Shown piece after piece: positions 42,740-52,293 of a DNA stretch of 64,000 nt. Source of the stretch: Streptomyces hygroscopicus (GTDB lineage: Bacteria > Actinomycetota > Actinomycetes > Streptomycetales > Streptomycetaceae); NCBI RefSeq assembly GCF_026168105.1, contig NZ_LBMW01000014.1, positions 97,576 to 161,575 of the forward strand, given 5' to 3'. A program made the position numbers and the translations under genes. Position 1 is the stretch's first letter. The number at the start of each line of letters is the position of its first letter. The notes under the pieces are model-generated. The model had not been told where the DNA came from, did not search any database, and saw only the letters and a program-made list of their open reading frames with translations.

Positions 42740-43143
42740 GACCTGTCCTGAGGTGGTGGGGGGTAGCAGGAAGCGCCCGCCGGACCGACAATACCGGCGG
42801 GTAACAAGTCGTGAGCATGCCATGAAGATGTGAAGCTCCGCTCCACGTTTCCCCGTCCGGGGGCTGTGATGTGAACCACGCATCGAGCCGCGCCCGACTC
42901 ACACCACAACCGCGAACCCGCGTGCGGAGAAGCGAAATTGACGCTCCCTCCGACGCAGCGACGCGTCCCCGCCGACGCAGCGACTCCCCCTGCCGACACA
43001 GCGACACTCCACTGCCGCCCCCGTTGCGCTCCCCTCCCGAAGCGAAGCGGTGACGGTCCCCGGAGCAGCGACGGCCGATCCCGGACGGCGACGGTCCCGC
43101 CCTTGCGGGAGCGGGACCGTCGCCTGGCCACCCGGGTACGTGG
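42740..43143. other. Intergenic region with a 22-bp tandem repeat and terminator hairpin
   Basis: No gene recognised. CCGAC(G/A)CAGCGAC occurs at 42950, 42972 and 42993 (22- and 21-bp spacing), with weaker related copies beside them. A strong hairpin lies at 43087-43124. The end near 42740 holds the lipoprotein gene's promoter region. Confidence 0.6.
43087..43124 (-). terminator. Terminator hairpin downstream of the EF-G paralogue
   Basis: GGCGACGGTCCCG (43087-43099) pairs perfectly over 13 bp with CGGGACCGTCGCC (43112-43124), 12-base loop. It starts 20 bp after the EF-G-like stop codon on the minus strand. No U-run. Confidence 0.65.
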
Positions 43144-45243
43144 CTACCGGGCCGGTGCCCCGTTGGACGCCCGGGACGCCTGGCCCGGGGCGGGGGCGTA
43201 GCCGGCGGGCCGGGTGGTGAAGGCCCCCCGGCCCTGGGTGCGGCTGCGCAACCGGGTCGCGTAGCCGAACAGTTCGGCCAGCGGCACGCCGGCGGTGACG
43301 ACCGTCCGGCCCGCGCGCACCGTCGAGCCCGAGACCCGGCCGCGGCGCGCCGCCAGATCGCCCAGCACGGAGCCGACGGCGTCCTCGGGCACGGTGACCG
43401 TGACCTCGACCACCGGCTCGAGCAGGACCATGGCGCAGGCCCGCAGCGCCTCCCGGAGCCCGAGCCGGCCCGCCGTGCGGAAGGCCAGGTCCGAGGAGTC
43501 CTTCGGATGGGTCGCCCCGTCGGTCAGCACCACCCTCAGCCCCGTCACCGGGTGGCCGCCCAGCGGCCCCTCGGCCAGGGCGTCCCGGCAGCCGGCCGCC
43601 ACCGCCCGGACGTACTCCTGCGGCACACCGCCGCCGCCGACGGTCGAGCGGAACTCGAATCCGGTCGCCTTGCCGTCGCCGCCCTCCTCCAGGGGTTCCA
43701 CGTCGAGCACGACATGAGCGAACTGGCCCGCGCCACCGTCCTGTTTGACGTGCCGGTACACCAATTGGCGCACCCCGCGGACGACCGTCTCCCGGTAGGA
43801 GACCCTCGGCCGGCCGACGTTGACGTCCAGGCCGTGGGCGCGGCGGATCTTCTCCACCGCCACCTCCAGATGCAGTTCGCCCATGCCGGACAGCACCGTC
43901 TGCCCGGTCTCGGCGTCGGTGCGGACAGCCAGCGAGGGGTCCTCCTCGACGAGCCGGGCCAACGCCGGTGCCAACCGGTCGGCGTCGGCGCTCCCCCGGG
44001 CCTCCACGGCGACGGACACGACCGGGTCGGCGACCGTCGGCGGCTCCAGGACCAGCGGTGCGCTTGGTGCGCACAGCGTCGACCCGGCACGGGCCGACTT
44101 CAGCCCGACCACCGCCACGATGTCCCCGGCCGCGGCCCGGTCCAGCTCGGCATGGCGGTCCGCCCGGACGCGCAGAATCCGGCCGATCCGCTCGGTGCGC
44201 CGGGCGCTCGCGTCCATCACCGTGTCCCCCTTCCGCAGAGTGCCCGAGTAGATGCGCAGATAGGTGAGCCGTCCGGTGGGGGTGGCGTTCACCTTGAACG
44301 CCAGTGCCGTCAGCGGCCCCGCCGGGTCGGCGGCCCGCTCCTGTTCCGCGCCGTCCTCGGTGCCGCGCACCGCCGGCACGTCCAGTGGCGAGGGCAGGTA
44401 GGCCACGGCGGCGTCAAGGAGCGGCTCGATCCCGCGGTTGCGGTAGGCCGAGCCGCACAGGACCACCACTCCCTCACCCGTACGGGTGAGGTCGCGCAGC
44501 GCGGAGCCAAGGGTCTCGGCACGGAGCGCGGACGTGGCACAGAACTCCTCCAGCGCCATCGGGTGGAGTTCGGCCACGGCCTCCTCCAGCAGCCGCCGGC
44601 GCCGCAGCGCCTCCTCACGCAGGGCGTCCGGCACCGGGCCCTCCTCGGCCGTGCCGTCGCCGTCCGCCCACACCGACGACCGCATCCGCAGCAGGTCCAC
44701 CACTCCGGTGAAGCCGTCCTCGGCACCGATCGGCAACTGGACGACCAGCGGAGCCTGGTGCAGCCGCTGCCGGATCGACTCCACGGCGGTGTCGAGGTCG
44801 GCGCCCGCGCGGTCCAGCTTGTTGACGAAGGCGATGCGCGGCACGCCGTACCGGTCGGCCTGCCGCCACACCGACTCGCTCTGCGGCTCGACGCCCGCGA
44901 CCGCGTCGAACACGGCGATCGCGCCGTCCAGCACGCGCAGCGAGCGCTCGACCTCGTCGGCGAAGTCGACATGGCCCGGGGTGTCGATCAGGTTGATCCG
45001 GTGGCCGTTCCAGGCGCAGCTGACGGCGGCGGCGAAGATGGTGATGCCGCGGTCGCGCTCCTGGGGGTCGAAGTCGGTGACGGTCGTGCCGTCGTGGACC
45101 TCGCCGCGTTTGTGGGTGGTCCCGGTGACATACAGGATCCGCTCGGTGACGGTGGTCTTGCCCGCGTCGACGTGGGCGAGGATGCCGAGATTGCGAACGG
45201 TCTCGATGCGGCTGGTGATTTGACGGTGCGGGTCGGTACGCAC
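43144..45243 (-). CDS. Elongation factor G paralogue (EF-G2-like)
   Basis: A 699-residue translational GTPase. G1 A-H-V-D-A-G-K-T-T (24-32), G2 D-R-G-I-T-I (64-69), G3 D-T-P-G-H (87-91) and G4 N-K-L-D (141-144) are intact, and domains II-V follow at normal length, including L-S-G-M-G-E-L-H-L-E. It is not beside rpsL/rpsG/tuf, so it is a second EF-G copy, with a G/A/P-rich C-terminal tail. Paralogues may act in recycling or on stalled ribosomes. Tet(M)-type ribosome protection was considered, but the H-K-R-G-E-V-H-D-G segment is that of EF-G. Confidence 0.92.
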   Translation of the reverse strand: MRTDPHRQITSRIETVRNLGILAHVDAGKTTVTERILYVTGTTHKRGEVHDGTTVTDFDPQERDRGITIFAAAVSCAWNGHRINLIDTPGHVDFADEVERSLRVLDGAIAVFDAVAGVEPQSESVWRQADRYGVPRIAFVNKLDRAGADLDTAVESIRQRLHQAPLVVQLPIGAEDGFTGVVDLLRMRSSVWADGDGTAEEGPVPDALREEALRRRRLLEEAVAELHPMALEEFCATSALRAETLGSALRDLTRTGEGVVVLCGSAYRNRGIEPLLDAAVAYLPSPLDVPAVRGTEDGAEQERAADPAGPLTALAFKVNATPTGRLTYLRIYSGTLRKGDTVMDASARRTERIGRILRVRADRHAELDRAAAGDIVAVVGLKSARAGSTLCAPSAPLVLEPPTVADPVVSVAVEARGSADADRLAPALARLVEEDPSLAVRTDAETGQTVLSGMGELHLEVAVEKIRRAHGLDVNVGRPRVSYRETVVRGVRQLVYRHVKQDGGAGQFAHVVLDVEPLEEGGDGKATGFEFRSTVGGGGVPQEYVRAVAAGCRDALAEGPLGGHPVTGLRVVLTDGATHPKDSSDLAFRTAGRLGLREALRACAMVLLEPVVEVTVTVPEDAVGSVLGDLAARRGRVSGSTVRAGRTVVTAGVPLAELFGYATRLRSRTQGRGAFTTRPAGYAPAPGQASRASNGAPAR

Positions 45244-45370
45244 AGCCCGTGGCCTTTCGTGGTGATCCGAACAGGGCGGCGCGATTCCCCGGCGAACGGG
45301 CCCCTGATCAGGCCGGGGCCGCCCCCGGCTCGGTCCCGTGCGAAGGGACCGGGAAGCAAGCGGGGGTCAG

Positions 45371-45547
45371 ATGTTCGTCGCGGGCATCCGGTTCCGGCCG
45401 CGCAGCCGGCACCGGACGTACGAGGACACGAGGATCACCTCGTACCGGGAGGGGGGAACGACGACAGCGGTGTACTCACGCACGGCCGGGCTCCCCTCAC
45501 TCGTCACGAACGCGCCGCGAGGAAGGGCGGCGCGTGATGCGTCATGA
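45371..45547 (+). CDS. Possible small protein (58 residues)
   Basis: An ATG frame with high G/C in third positions (about 85-90 percent by eye) encodes a basic 58-residue protein with F-R-P-R-S-R-H-R-T-Y-E-D-T near the start and T-T-T-A-V-Y-S near residue 33. No known family; only a weak ribosome-binding site (GGGGGTCAG). It is divergent from the EF-G gene. Coding status is uncertain. Confidence 0.3.
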   Translation: MFVAGIRFRPRSRHRTYEDTRITSYREGGTTTAVYSRTAGLPSLVTNAPRGRAARDAS

Positions 45548-45627
45548 GTGTAGGAAGCAGGTCAGGGTCCCGGCACCGGATTTTTCCGGGCGCCCGGACG
45601 CGGCAGGCCACGGGGCCTGAGGGGTTC

Positions 45628-46890
45628 TCATCTGGCCGCCGGCTGCGCCGGGAGATTGAAGATGTGCCTCGGCGTGACGATCTTCGTGATCGCTTCGCCG
45701 ACGAGCGTGCTGGGTTCCTGACCGCCATGGTCGATGTCGGTGTTCAGCAGCACGACGAGGGTCGCACGTGCCGACGGGAGGTGGACGGTCAGGGACTCGT
45801 AGCCCGGCAGTGAACCGTTGTGCCCGATCCAGCCCTGGACGTTGAAGACGCCGAGGCCGTACCCGGTACCGGGGATCGTGGTCGGCAGCGTGACAAGCCG
45901 CTGGCTCTGCAACTCGGGGCTGATCAGCCTGCCGCCGTCCGGCAGTCTGCCCGTGGCCACCGTACGGGCCCACACACGCAGGTCCCGCACATCGGAGATC
46001 ATGGCACCCGCCGCCCATCCCCAGGAGGGGTTCCAGTCGGCCGCGTCCTCGACCTTCCCGCTCGCGGTCTGGTTCGTGTACCCCTGTGCGTGCGGGGCCG
46101 GGAACGCCGCGTCGGCCGGGAAGAGCGTATGGGTCAGGCCGGCCGGTACGAGGATGTTCCCGCGGATGAAGTCCGCGAGCGGCTGACCGCTCGCCTTCTG
46201 GATGACAAGGCCGAGCAGGACCAGGTTGGTGTTGCTGTAGTCGAACCGCTGACCCGGCGGGAACTTCACGGGGTGTCCGAAGGCGTAGTTCAGCAACTGC
46301 CGCGGGGTGAACGGCCGCTGTGGATCGGAGGTCAGCGCCTTGTAGAAGCCGTCGTCCTCGGAGTAGTTGAACAACCCGCTGCGCATTCCGGCCAGTTGGC
46401 GCAGGGTGATCCTGTGTCCGTTCGGCACGCCGGCGACGTACTTGCCGATCGGGTCGTCCAGGCCCACCTTGCCCCGGTCCACCAGCTGGAGCAGCGCCGT
46501 CACCGTGAACGTCTTGGTCTCACTGCCGATGCGCATGTACAGATCCGGTGACATCCTGCGGCCGTCGCTCTTGTCGGCGACCCCGAACGAGCGTACGTAG
46601 TTGCCGCCGTCGGGCGTCCACAGGCCCACGGTCACTCCGGGGATGTGCGCCTCCCGCATGACCCGCTGAACGGCCCTGTCGAGCCGCCCTGTCACGGCGG
46701 GGGTGAGGGTGCGCATCTCGCCCGAGGCGGGCGCCGCGGAACCGGGTGGTGCGGTCGGTACGGCGACCGGAACTGACGGGTCCGACCCCGGTAGCCCGAA
46801 TGCCGCCCCGACGGCGATCGGCAGCGCGAGCGTGCCCACCGCGGCGGCGGTCGCGCCCCCCTTGCGCAACCGTGCACAAAGACGCCTCAT
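45628..46890 (-). CDS. Secreted serine beta-lactamase/D-Ala-D-Ala carboxypeptidase-like hydrolase
   Basis: A 420-residue exported protein with a signal peptide (R-R-L-C-A-R-L-R-K then hydrophobic core). Catalytic motifs are G-S-E-T-K (S-x-x-K near residue 120), Y-S-N (F-D-Y-S-N-T-N near 220) and H-N-G in G-H-N-G-S-L-P-G near 357, the class C beta-lactamase/DD-peptidase pattern. In Streptomyces such proteins act on peptidoglycan stems or esters. The ATG at 46890 has GGAG 9 bp upstream. Monocistronic. Confidence 0.9.
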   Translation of the reverse strand: MRRLCARLRKGGATAAAVGTLALPIAVGAAFGLPGSDPSVPVAVPTAPPGSAAPASGEMRTLTPAVTGRLDRAVQRVMREAHIPGVTVGLWTPDGGNYVRSFGVADKSDGRRMSPDLYMRIGSETKTFTVTALLQLVDRGKVGLDDPIGKYVAGVPNGHRITLRQLAGMRSGLFNYSEDDGFYKALTSDPQRPFTPRQLLNYAFGHPVKFPPGQRFDYSNTNLVLLGLVIQKASGQPLADFIRGNILVPAGLTHTLFPADAAFPAPHAQGYTNQTASGKVEDAADWNPSWGWAAGAMISDVRDLRVWARTVATGRLPDGGRLISPELQSQRLVTLPTTIPGTGYGLGVFNVQGWIGHNGSLPGYESLTVHLPSARATLVVLLNTDIDHGGQEPSTLVGEAITKIVTPRHIFNLPAQPAAR

Positions 46891-47394
46891 GAGCTGACTC
46901 CAACCGGGCCGCAGGTCACGGCCCTGCCGTTGGACATAAGCCGCAAAAGATCTCGGGCTCAGCATAGGAGCGCCCGTGCCGCCCCGCCCGTCGGCGATCC
47001 GCCCGATGGAGGCGCCCCCAGGCCACCGTGGGGCTCCATCCTGGCCGCCGGGCCACTCCGCCCAGACCGCCCACGGGACCCCGCGCAGACCACTGCGGGA
47101 CTCCGCCCAGGCCGCCGCGGGGCTCCGCCCGGCCCGCCCGCGCGGCTGCGCCGTGGTCCCACGCGCGACGAGGCGCGGCGGGACGACGGTTTCCCGGGCC
47201 GGTGCCGCCTCCCCCTCCAGACGGGCGATGACCCGTCGTCGAGGACGCCCGCGCCGCCCTGGCCATCACCCCCGTGGCCGTCCGGCCCCTCGGCACGGAA
47301 GGCCCCCGTCCGCATCGACGAACGTGCCTGCGGCGCCCGCAATCCACGTGCGCGCCGGCAACCCGCGGACCGTTCCACTCGCCCACTTGAGATC
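46891..47394. other. GC-rich region with degenerate tandem repeat upstream of the truncated ABC gene
   Basis: Contains about four degenerate units of roughly 22-27 bp built on GGGxCTCCGCCCxGxCCGCC (about 47055-47150). An open frame continues into the ABC ATPase, but its sequence here is low-complexity Pro/Arg/Gly and lacks any Walker A motif. It probably marks the deletion point that removed the ATPase 5' end. Confidence 0.5.
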
Positions 47395-48525
47395 GTCGTC
47401 GGCCATCTCGACCCCGACGCCCGCGTGGCCGATCTGAGCCGGGCCGAGCGCTCCCTGATCGCCATCGCCCGCGCTCTCTCCGCCCGGGCCGCGCTCATCG
47501 TGCTTGACGAGCCCACCGCCAGCCTGCCCGCGGCCGACTGCGCGCGGCTCTTCGACGTACTGCACAGTCTGCGTGACCGCGGCCACGGCATCATCTACGT
47601 CAGCCACCGGCTCGACGAGGTGTACCAGGTCGCCGACCGCTTCGCCGTACTGCGCGACGGCCGCCTCGTCAGCCAGGGCGACCTCGCCGGACACGACCCG
47701 GCCCGGCTGGTGCGCGACATCGTCGGACACGAACCGGCCGACCACCGTCCCGCGGCCGCCCGCACGGACGGGCCGGTCCTGCTGCGGCTGGAGGACGTAC
47801 GGACCGACGCCGCCGGGCCGGTCAGCCTCGAGGTGCGGTCGGGGGAACTCCTGGGGATTGTGGGGCTCACCGGCGCCGGTCATCTCGACCTGGGCCGGGC
47901 ACTCGCCGGCTCCTGGCCGGTCCGCTCCGGACGCATGCTGCTGGACGGCCGCCCGTACCGGCCGCGGACGGTGGCCGCCGCCGTCGCCGCCGGAGTGGGC
48001 TTCGTGAGCAACGACCGCCACGAGGAAGGCTGCCTGCCCGACCTCACCGTGCGCGAGAACTTCCTGCCCAACCCGAGGGCGAACGGCCTGCGGGCACTGC
48101 ACTGGATCAGCCCCCGGCGTGAGCGTGCCGAGGCCGCGGCGCTGGTGGAGCGGTACGGGGTACGGCCGCCGGACAGCGAGGCCCGTATCGCCACACTGTC
48201 CGGCGGCAACCAGCAGAAGGTCATGGTCGGCCGGTGGCTGGGGCTGGAGCGGCGTCTGCTGATCCTCGAGGAGCCGACCGCCGGTGTGGATGTCGGCGCC
48301 AAGGCCGCGATCCACCGCCTGCTCGACGACGCGCTGACCGCCGGTGCCGCGGTACTGCTCATTTCCACCGACTTCGAGGAGATTGCCGACGTGTGCCACC
48401 GCGCCCTGGTCTTCGTCCGCGGGGCCCTGACCGCCGAGCTGACGGGCGAGACCCTCACGGTCACCGAACTCACCCGCCGGGCCTCCGCCATGCCGGCCAT
48501 CACCGGGACGGCGACGGAGCGATGA
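47395..48525 (+). pseudogene. Sugar ABC transporter ATPase lacking its N-terminal P-loop (5'-truncated RbsA-like)
   Basis: Homology to the two-domain ATPases of ribose-type importers begins abruptly within the first domain at V-A-D-L-S-R-A-E-R-S-L-I-A-I-A-R, with Walker B L-I-V-L-D-E-P-T-A-S and switch His Y-V-S-H-R. The second domain is complete: degenerate Walker A G-L-T-G-A-G-H, signature L-S-G-G-N-Q-Q-K, Walker B-like L-L-I-L-E-E-P-T-A-G-V-D. The first P-loop (about 130 residues) is absent. A short product could start at the GTG at 47425, but normal ATPase function is doubtful. The stop overlaps the permease ATG. Confidence 0.72.
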
Positions 48526-49673
48526 CCGGGCCGCGCCCCTCCGAATCACCGCAGAGCCCCGGATCCGGACCCCACCGCCCCCGGTGGCGTCCGGGCCGCG
48601 AGCCCACGTCCCGGCGACCCCGATTCCCGCTGGGCCGAGTGAGCGGCCACTTCATCGGCGCCTACGGCCTGCTGCTCCTGACCGCCCTGCTCTTCCTCGT
48701 CTTCTCTCTCGTCCTGCCGGACACCTTCCCGACCCTGGACAACGTCTCCGCGATCCTGTCCGCCCAGTCGGTGGCGGCGGTCCTCGCGCTCGGGGCGACG
48801 ATCCCCATCGCGACCGGCAGGTTCGACCTGTCCATCGGATACGGCCTGGGCCTCGCCCACGTCATGGTCATGCATCTGATCGTGAACGAGGGCTGGGCCT
48901 GGCCGTACGCCTGCCTCGCCGTGCTCATCGGCGGCGGAGTCGTCGGCGTACTCAACGGTCTGCTGGTCGAGTTCGCCCGGATCGACTCCTTCATCGCCAC
49001 CCTCGGCACCGGCACCGTCATGTACGGCCTCACCGGCTGGATCACCGGCGGCGCCCGGATCGTGCCCGGCCCCGAGGGCCTGCCGCCCGCCTTCACCGAC
49101 CTGTACGACTCCAAACTCCTCGGCCTGCCCGCACCCGCGTACTACGTCCTCGCACTCGCCGTCCTGCTGTGGCTGCTGCTGGAACGGCTGCCGCTCGGCC
49201 GCTACCTGTACGTCATCGGGTCCAACCCCCGCGCGGCCGGCCTGGTCGGCATCCCCACCCGCCGCTACGGCATCTACGCCTTCACGGGCTCCGGTCTGGT
49301 CGTCGGATTCGCCGGGGTGCTGCTCGCCGCACAGCAGCGCATCGGCAACCCGAGCGTCGGCATGGACTATCTGCTGCCCGCCTTCGTCGGTGCCCTGCTC
49401 GGCTCGACCACGATCAGGCCGGGCCGCGCCAACGCCGCCGGAACCGTCGTCGCCGTCACCGTCCTGGCCATCGGCCTCGCCGGAGTCCAGCAACTCGGCG
49501 CAGAGTTCTGGGTCACCCCGCTGTTCGACGGCGGCACACTGCTGCTCGCGGTCGGTATCGCCGGCTACGCCGCCCGCCGCCGCATCGAGAGCGGTGCGAC
49601 GGCCGGCCGTCAGGAGCCCGCGCCAATGACTCCCTCGCCGACCCCCGACAACGGTCCTCCGCAGACTCCCTGA
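48522..49673 (+). CDS. Sugar ABC transporter permease (RbsC-like)
   Basis: A 383-residue membrane protein of the branched-chain/ribose importer permease family, with about ten membrane segments from residue 45. Typical are I-P-I-A-T-G-R-F-D-L-S-I-G near 103, F-I-A-T-L-G-T-G-T near 163 and G-S-N-P-R-A-A-G-L-V-G-I near 233. A Pro/Arg-rich N-terminus of about 35 residues precedes it. The ATG overlaps the ATPase stop by 4 bp, and the binding-protein gene follows after 23 bp. Confidence 0.92.
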   Translation: MTGPRPSESPQSPGSGPHRPRWRPGREPTSRRPRFPLGRVSGHFIGAYGLLLLTALLFLVFSLVLPDTFPTLDNVSAILSAQSVAAVLALGATIPIATGRFDLSIGYGLGLAHVMVMHLIVNEGWAWPYACLAVLIGGGVVGVLNGLLVEFARIDSFIATLGTGTVMYGLTGWITGGARIVPGPEGLPPAFTDLYDSKLLGLPAPAYYVLALAVLLWLLLERLPLGRYLYVIGSNPRAAGLVGIPTRRYGIYAFTGSGLVVGFAGVLLAAQQRIGNPSVGMDYLLPAFVGALLGSTTIRPGRANAAGTVVAVTVLAIGLAGVQQLGAEFWVTPLFDGGTLLLAVGIAGYAARRRIESGATAGRQEPAPMTPSPTPDNGPPQTP

Positions 49674-49696
49674 CACCCCACCAGGAGCAGGCAGCT

Positions 49697-50860
49697 GTGC
49701 ACCCGAACCGCAGGACCGCCCTCGGAGCCGCCACCCTCGCGGCACTCGCCGTTGTCGCCACCGGCTGCGAGCGCGGCTCCTCGTCGAGCACCGGTGCCTC
49801 CGTGGAGCCGTCGACATCCGGCTGTCCGGCGGCCTTCGCCACGGCGAAGGCCGCCGTCCGCGGGGCGGAGAGCAGACGCACCGCATGGACCGGCCCCACG
49901 ACCGGCCCGAAGGCCGTTCCCCACCGGACGATCGTCTACGTCGCCCAGACCATGACCAACCCCGGCGTCGTCGGCACGGTGCACGGCGCGGCGGAAGCGG
50001 CGAAGGCCATCGGCTGGAAGTTCGAGACGATCGACGGGGCGGGCACGCCCGCCGGGATCCAGGCGGCGCTCGGCCAGGCCATCGCCCTCAAGCCCTCGGG
50101 CATCGTGCTCGGCGGCTTCGACCCCAGGGCCACGTCACAACAGGTCTCCGAGGCCAACGCGGAGGGCATCCCGCTCATCGGCTGGCACGCCGTGGACGAG
50201 CCCGGCCCCGGCAAGGACCCCAAGCTCTTCACCAACATCACCACCCAGGTCCAGGACGTCGCGAGGATCACCGCCCACTGGATCATCGCGCGCTCGGGCG
50301 GCCGCGCCGGTGTCGTCCTCTTCACCGATGCCTCGATCCCGTTCGCCAGGAACAAGTCCGAACTGATCAGAAAGGCACTGGCCGCCTGCTCCGGTGTGCG
50401 GCTCCTGTCCTACGAGAACATCCCGCTCCCGGACGCGAGCAGCCGCGTCCCCCAGGAGGTCTCCTCCCTCCTGTCCCGCCTGGGCTCCCGCTGGACCGAC
50501 TCCGCGGCCATCAACGACCTGTACTTCGGCGACGCCGCACCGGCCCTGCGCGCCGAGGGCAGGCCGGGCTCCGGCCCCCCGTTCAACATCGGCGCGGGCG
50601 ACGGCGGCCCGTCCGCCTTCCAGCGCATCAACAGCAGGCAGTACCAGTCCGCGACGGTCCCGGAACCCCTCACACAACAGGGCTGGCAGATGATCGACGA
50701 GTTCAACCGCGCATTCACGGGTTGCCCGGCGAGCGGGTATGTGGCGCCGGTGCATGTGGCCACGGCGGGGAACGCGGGCGGGGCCCTGGCCTGGGATCCG
50801 GTGGGGTACCAGGTGGCTTACCGGAAGATCTGGGAAAGTAAGGCGTCCCCCTGGCTGTAG
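49697..50860 (+). CDS. Sugar-binding lipoprotein of the ABC importer
   Basis: A 387-residue periplasmic-binding-protein-like lipoprotein (type I fold, RbsB-like). The GTG at 49697 gives a signal with lipobox A-T-G-C (C24). The mature part has I-V-Y-V-A-Q-T-M-T-N-P near 78, I-V-L-G-G-F-D-P near 134 and I-P-L-I-G-W-H-A near 155. The C-terminal L-A-W-D-P-V-G-Y-Q is typical. It would deliver a sugar to the adjacent permease. Whether transport works depends on the truncated ATPase or a substitute. Confidence 0.9.
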   Translation: MHPNRRTALGAATLAALAVVATGCERGSSSSTGASVEPSTSGCPAAFATAKAAVRGAESRRTAWTGPTTGPKAVPHRTIVYVAQTMTNPGVVGTVHGAAEAAKAIGWKFETIDGAGTPAGIQAALGQAIALKPSGIVLGGFDPRATSQQVSEANAEGIPLIGWHAVDEPGPGKDPKLFTNITTQVQDVARITAHWIIARSGGRAGVVLFTDASIPFARNKSELIRKALAACSGVRLLSYENIPLPDASSRVPQEVSSLLSRLGSRWTDSAAINDLYFGDAAPALRAEGRPGSGPPFNIGAGDGGPSAFQRINSRQYQSATVPEPLTQQGWQMIDEFNRAFTGCPASGYVAPVHVATAGNAGGALAWDPVGYQVAYRKIWESKASPWL

Positions 50861-51300
50861 CTGCAGCTGGACTTGAACCAGTACGCGAACCGCCGCCCTT
50901 CTGGGGTTTCCGACAGCGAGACGGGCCTCGGCCTGCCCCTCGTCACCGCCCTGGCCGACCGCTGGGGCACGGAATCGTGTCCACCCGGCGGCAAGACCGT
51001 CCGGGCGGAACTCAATGCCCGTGTTGCGCGGGGGCGCTGAACCGGCGGTGTCGCCCGACCTTCCCGGACGGGCCCGGTCGGATCCGGTGCCGGAGCGCGC
51101 CGCATACGAAGCTTTTGCCATTTCGCGGGGATCGCCCGCACCGCCTCCGACCTGCGCGGCGTCCTCCTTTTTTCCGCAGGCACGGCTTGCCGGTCACGCC
51201 AAGTTCACCGCGCTGCCCCTCCTCACCGTTCTACGCGCGTGGTGTCATGCACGCGTCTGCCACCCCCCGCCGTGATCGTCAACTCGACTAGGAGTCACGC
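50861..51300. other. Region with gene remnants and the promoter of the PLD-like gene
   Basis: 50906-51040 on the plus strand is the end of an RsbW-like ATP-binding protein (see next entry). On the minus strand at about 50840-50880 a W-F-K-S-S segment followed by S-Q-G resembles the start of a DUF397 protein, a common partner of such ATPases. From 51100 to 51180 there are short A/T-rich runs, probably promoter sequence for the gene at 51301. Nothing else recognised. Confidence 0.45.
50906..51040 (+). pseudogene. C-terminal remnant of an RsbW-like ATP-binding (HATPase) protein
   Basis: The frame ending at TGA 51038-51040 reads G-L-G-L-P-L-V-T-A-L-A-D-R-W-G-T then G-G-K-T-V-R-A-E-L, the last conserved block (G2-like region) of the serine-kinase/anti-sigma HATPase family so common in Streptomyces. 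The upstream part with the N and G1 boxes is missing. Confidence 0.6.
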
Positions 51301-52293
51301 ATGTTGTGGAAGGTTCTCGGTCGTGCGGGGGTCGCCCTGGCGGCCAGTGCCGCCGTACTCGCCACCGCTGTCCCGGCGAACGCCGCCAGCTACTCCGCGT
51401 TCGCCTTCTCACAGAGCGGCAGTCAGCCCACCATCTACGACTTCATCAACTCGGCCACCACCTCCCTCGACATGACCATGTACGAGCTGGAGGACACCAC
51501 TGCCGTCAACGACCTGATAGCCCTGAAGAACAGGGGCGTCACCGTGCGAGTCATCCTGGACCGCCAGCACCAGACCGCCAACAGCTCGGCGTACAACGCC
51601 CTGACGAGCGCGGGCGTAGGAGTGGTGTGGTCGCCGTCCGCCTTCGTCTACACCCACCAGAAGACCATCACGGTCGATGACGTCAAGTCACTGGTCATGA
51701 CCGGCAACCTCACCTCCCAGTACTACACCACCAGCCGTGACTACGGGGTGTTCGACGACGACAGCCGCGACGTCGCCTCGGTCGAGAAGGTCTTCAACGC
51801 CGACTACACCAGCACCTCGATCACCCCCACCGACGGCGACCATCTGCTCTGGTCCCCCACCGACTCCCGAAACCGCCTGCTCTCCCTGATCAACGGCGCC
51901 ACTGCGAAGCTCGACGTCGAGGAGTTGGAGCTCGGCGACAGCACAGTGGTCAACGCCATCGTGGCGCGGGCGCGGGCAGGCGTGGCCGTGCGCGTGGTCC
52001 TGGAGAACCCGTCCAGTTACTCCAGCCAGGTGTCGGCGATCAAGGGGGCAGGCGGCACCGTCGTCGGATACTCCGACCCCAACGGGTTCTACATCCACGC
52101 CAAGGCGATGATCGCCGACTACGGCCTGTCCACCCAGAAGGTGGAGGCGGGCTCCATGAACATCAGCAGCAACTCGCTCAACAACAACCGGGAGTTGGGC
52201 CTCATCCTTACCGGTACCGGGGTTGCCGAGTCCGTGACCACCACCATTGAGACCACCTTCAACAGCGATTACGCGGGTGGCACTCCCGCGTGA
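51301..52293 (+). CDS. Secreted phospholipase D-like protein
   Basis: A 330-residue exported protein with a signal peptide cleaved after about A28. It has two PLD catalytic motifs of the H-x-K-x4-D form: H119-Q-K121...D126 and H266-A-K268...D273, the second followed by G-S-M-N-I-S-S-N-S. It may be a phosphodiesterase acting on lipids or nucleic acid; the short bacterial members include nucleases. AGGAG precedes the ATG. Stands alone. Confidence 0.88.
   Translation: MLWKVLGRAGVALAASAAVLATAVPANAASYSAFAFSQSGSQPTIYDFINSATTSLDMTMYELEDTTAVNDLIALKNRGVTVRVILDRQHQTANSSAYNALTSAGVGVVWSPSAFVYTHQKTITVDDVKSLVMTGNLTSQYYTTSRDYGVFDDDSRDVASVEKVFNADYTSTSITPTDGDHLLWSPTDSRNRLLSLINGATAKLDVEELELGDSTVVNAIVARARAGVAVRVVLENPSSYSSQVSAIKGAGGTVVGYSDPNGFYIHAKAMIADYGLSTQKVEAGSMNISSNSLNNNRELGLILTGTGVAESVTTTIETTFNSDYAGGTPA

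Noticed and set aside
42950..43005. Regularly spaced short repeat as a possible CRISPR array
   Set aside because: Unit length is only about 13 bp with 8-9-bp spacers, copies are degenerate and there are no cas genes. The same applies to the other tandem repeats.
43144..45243. Tet(M)-type ribosomal protection protein
   Set aside because: The N-terminal H-K-R-G-E-V-H-D-G and domain layout are those of EF-G; Tet(M)-like residues are not seen.
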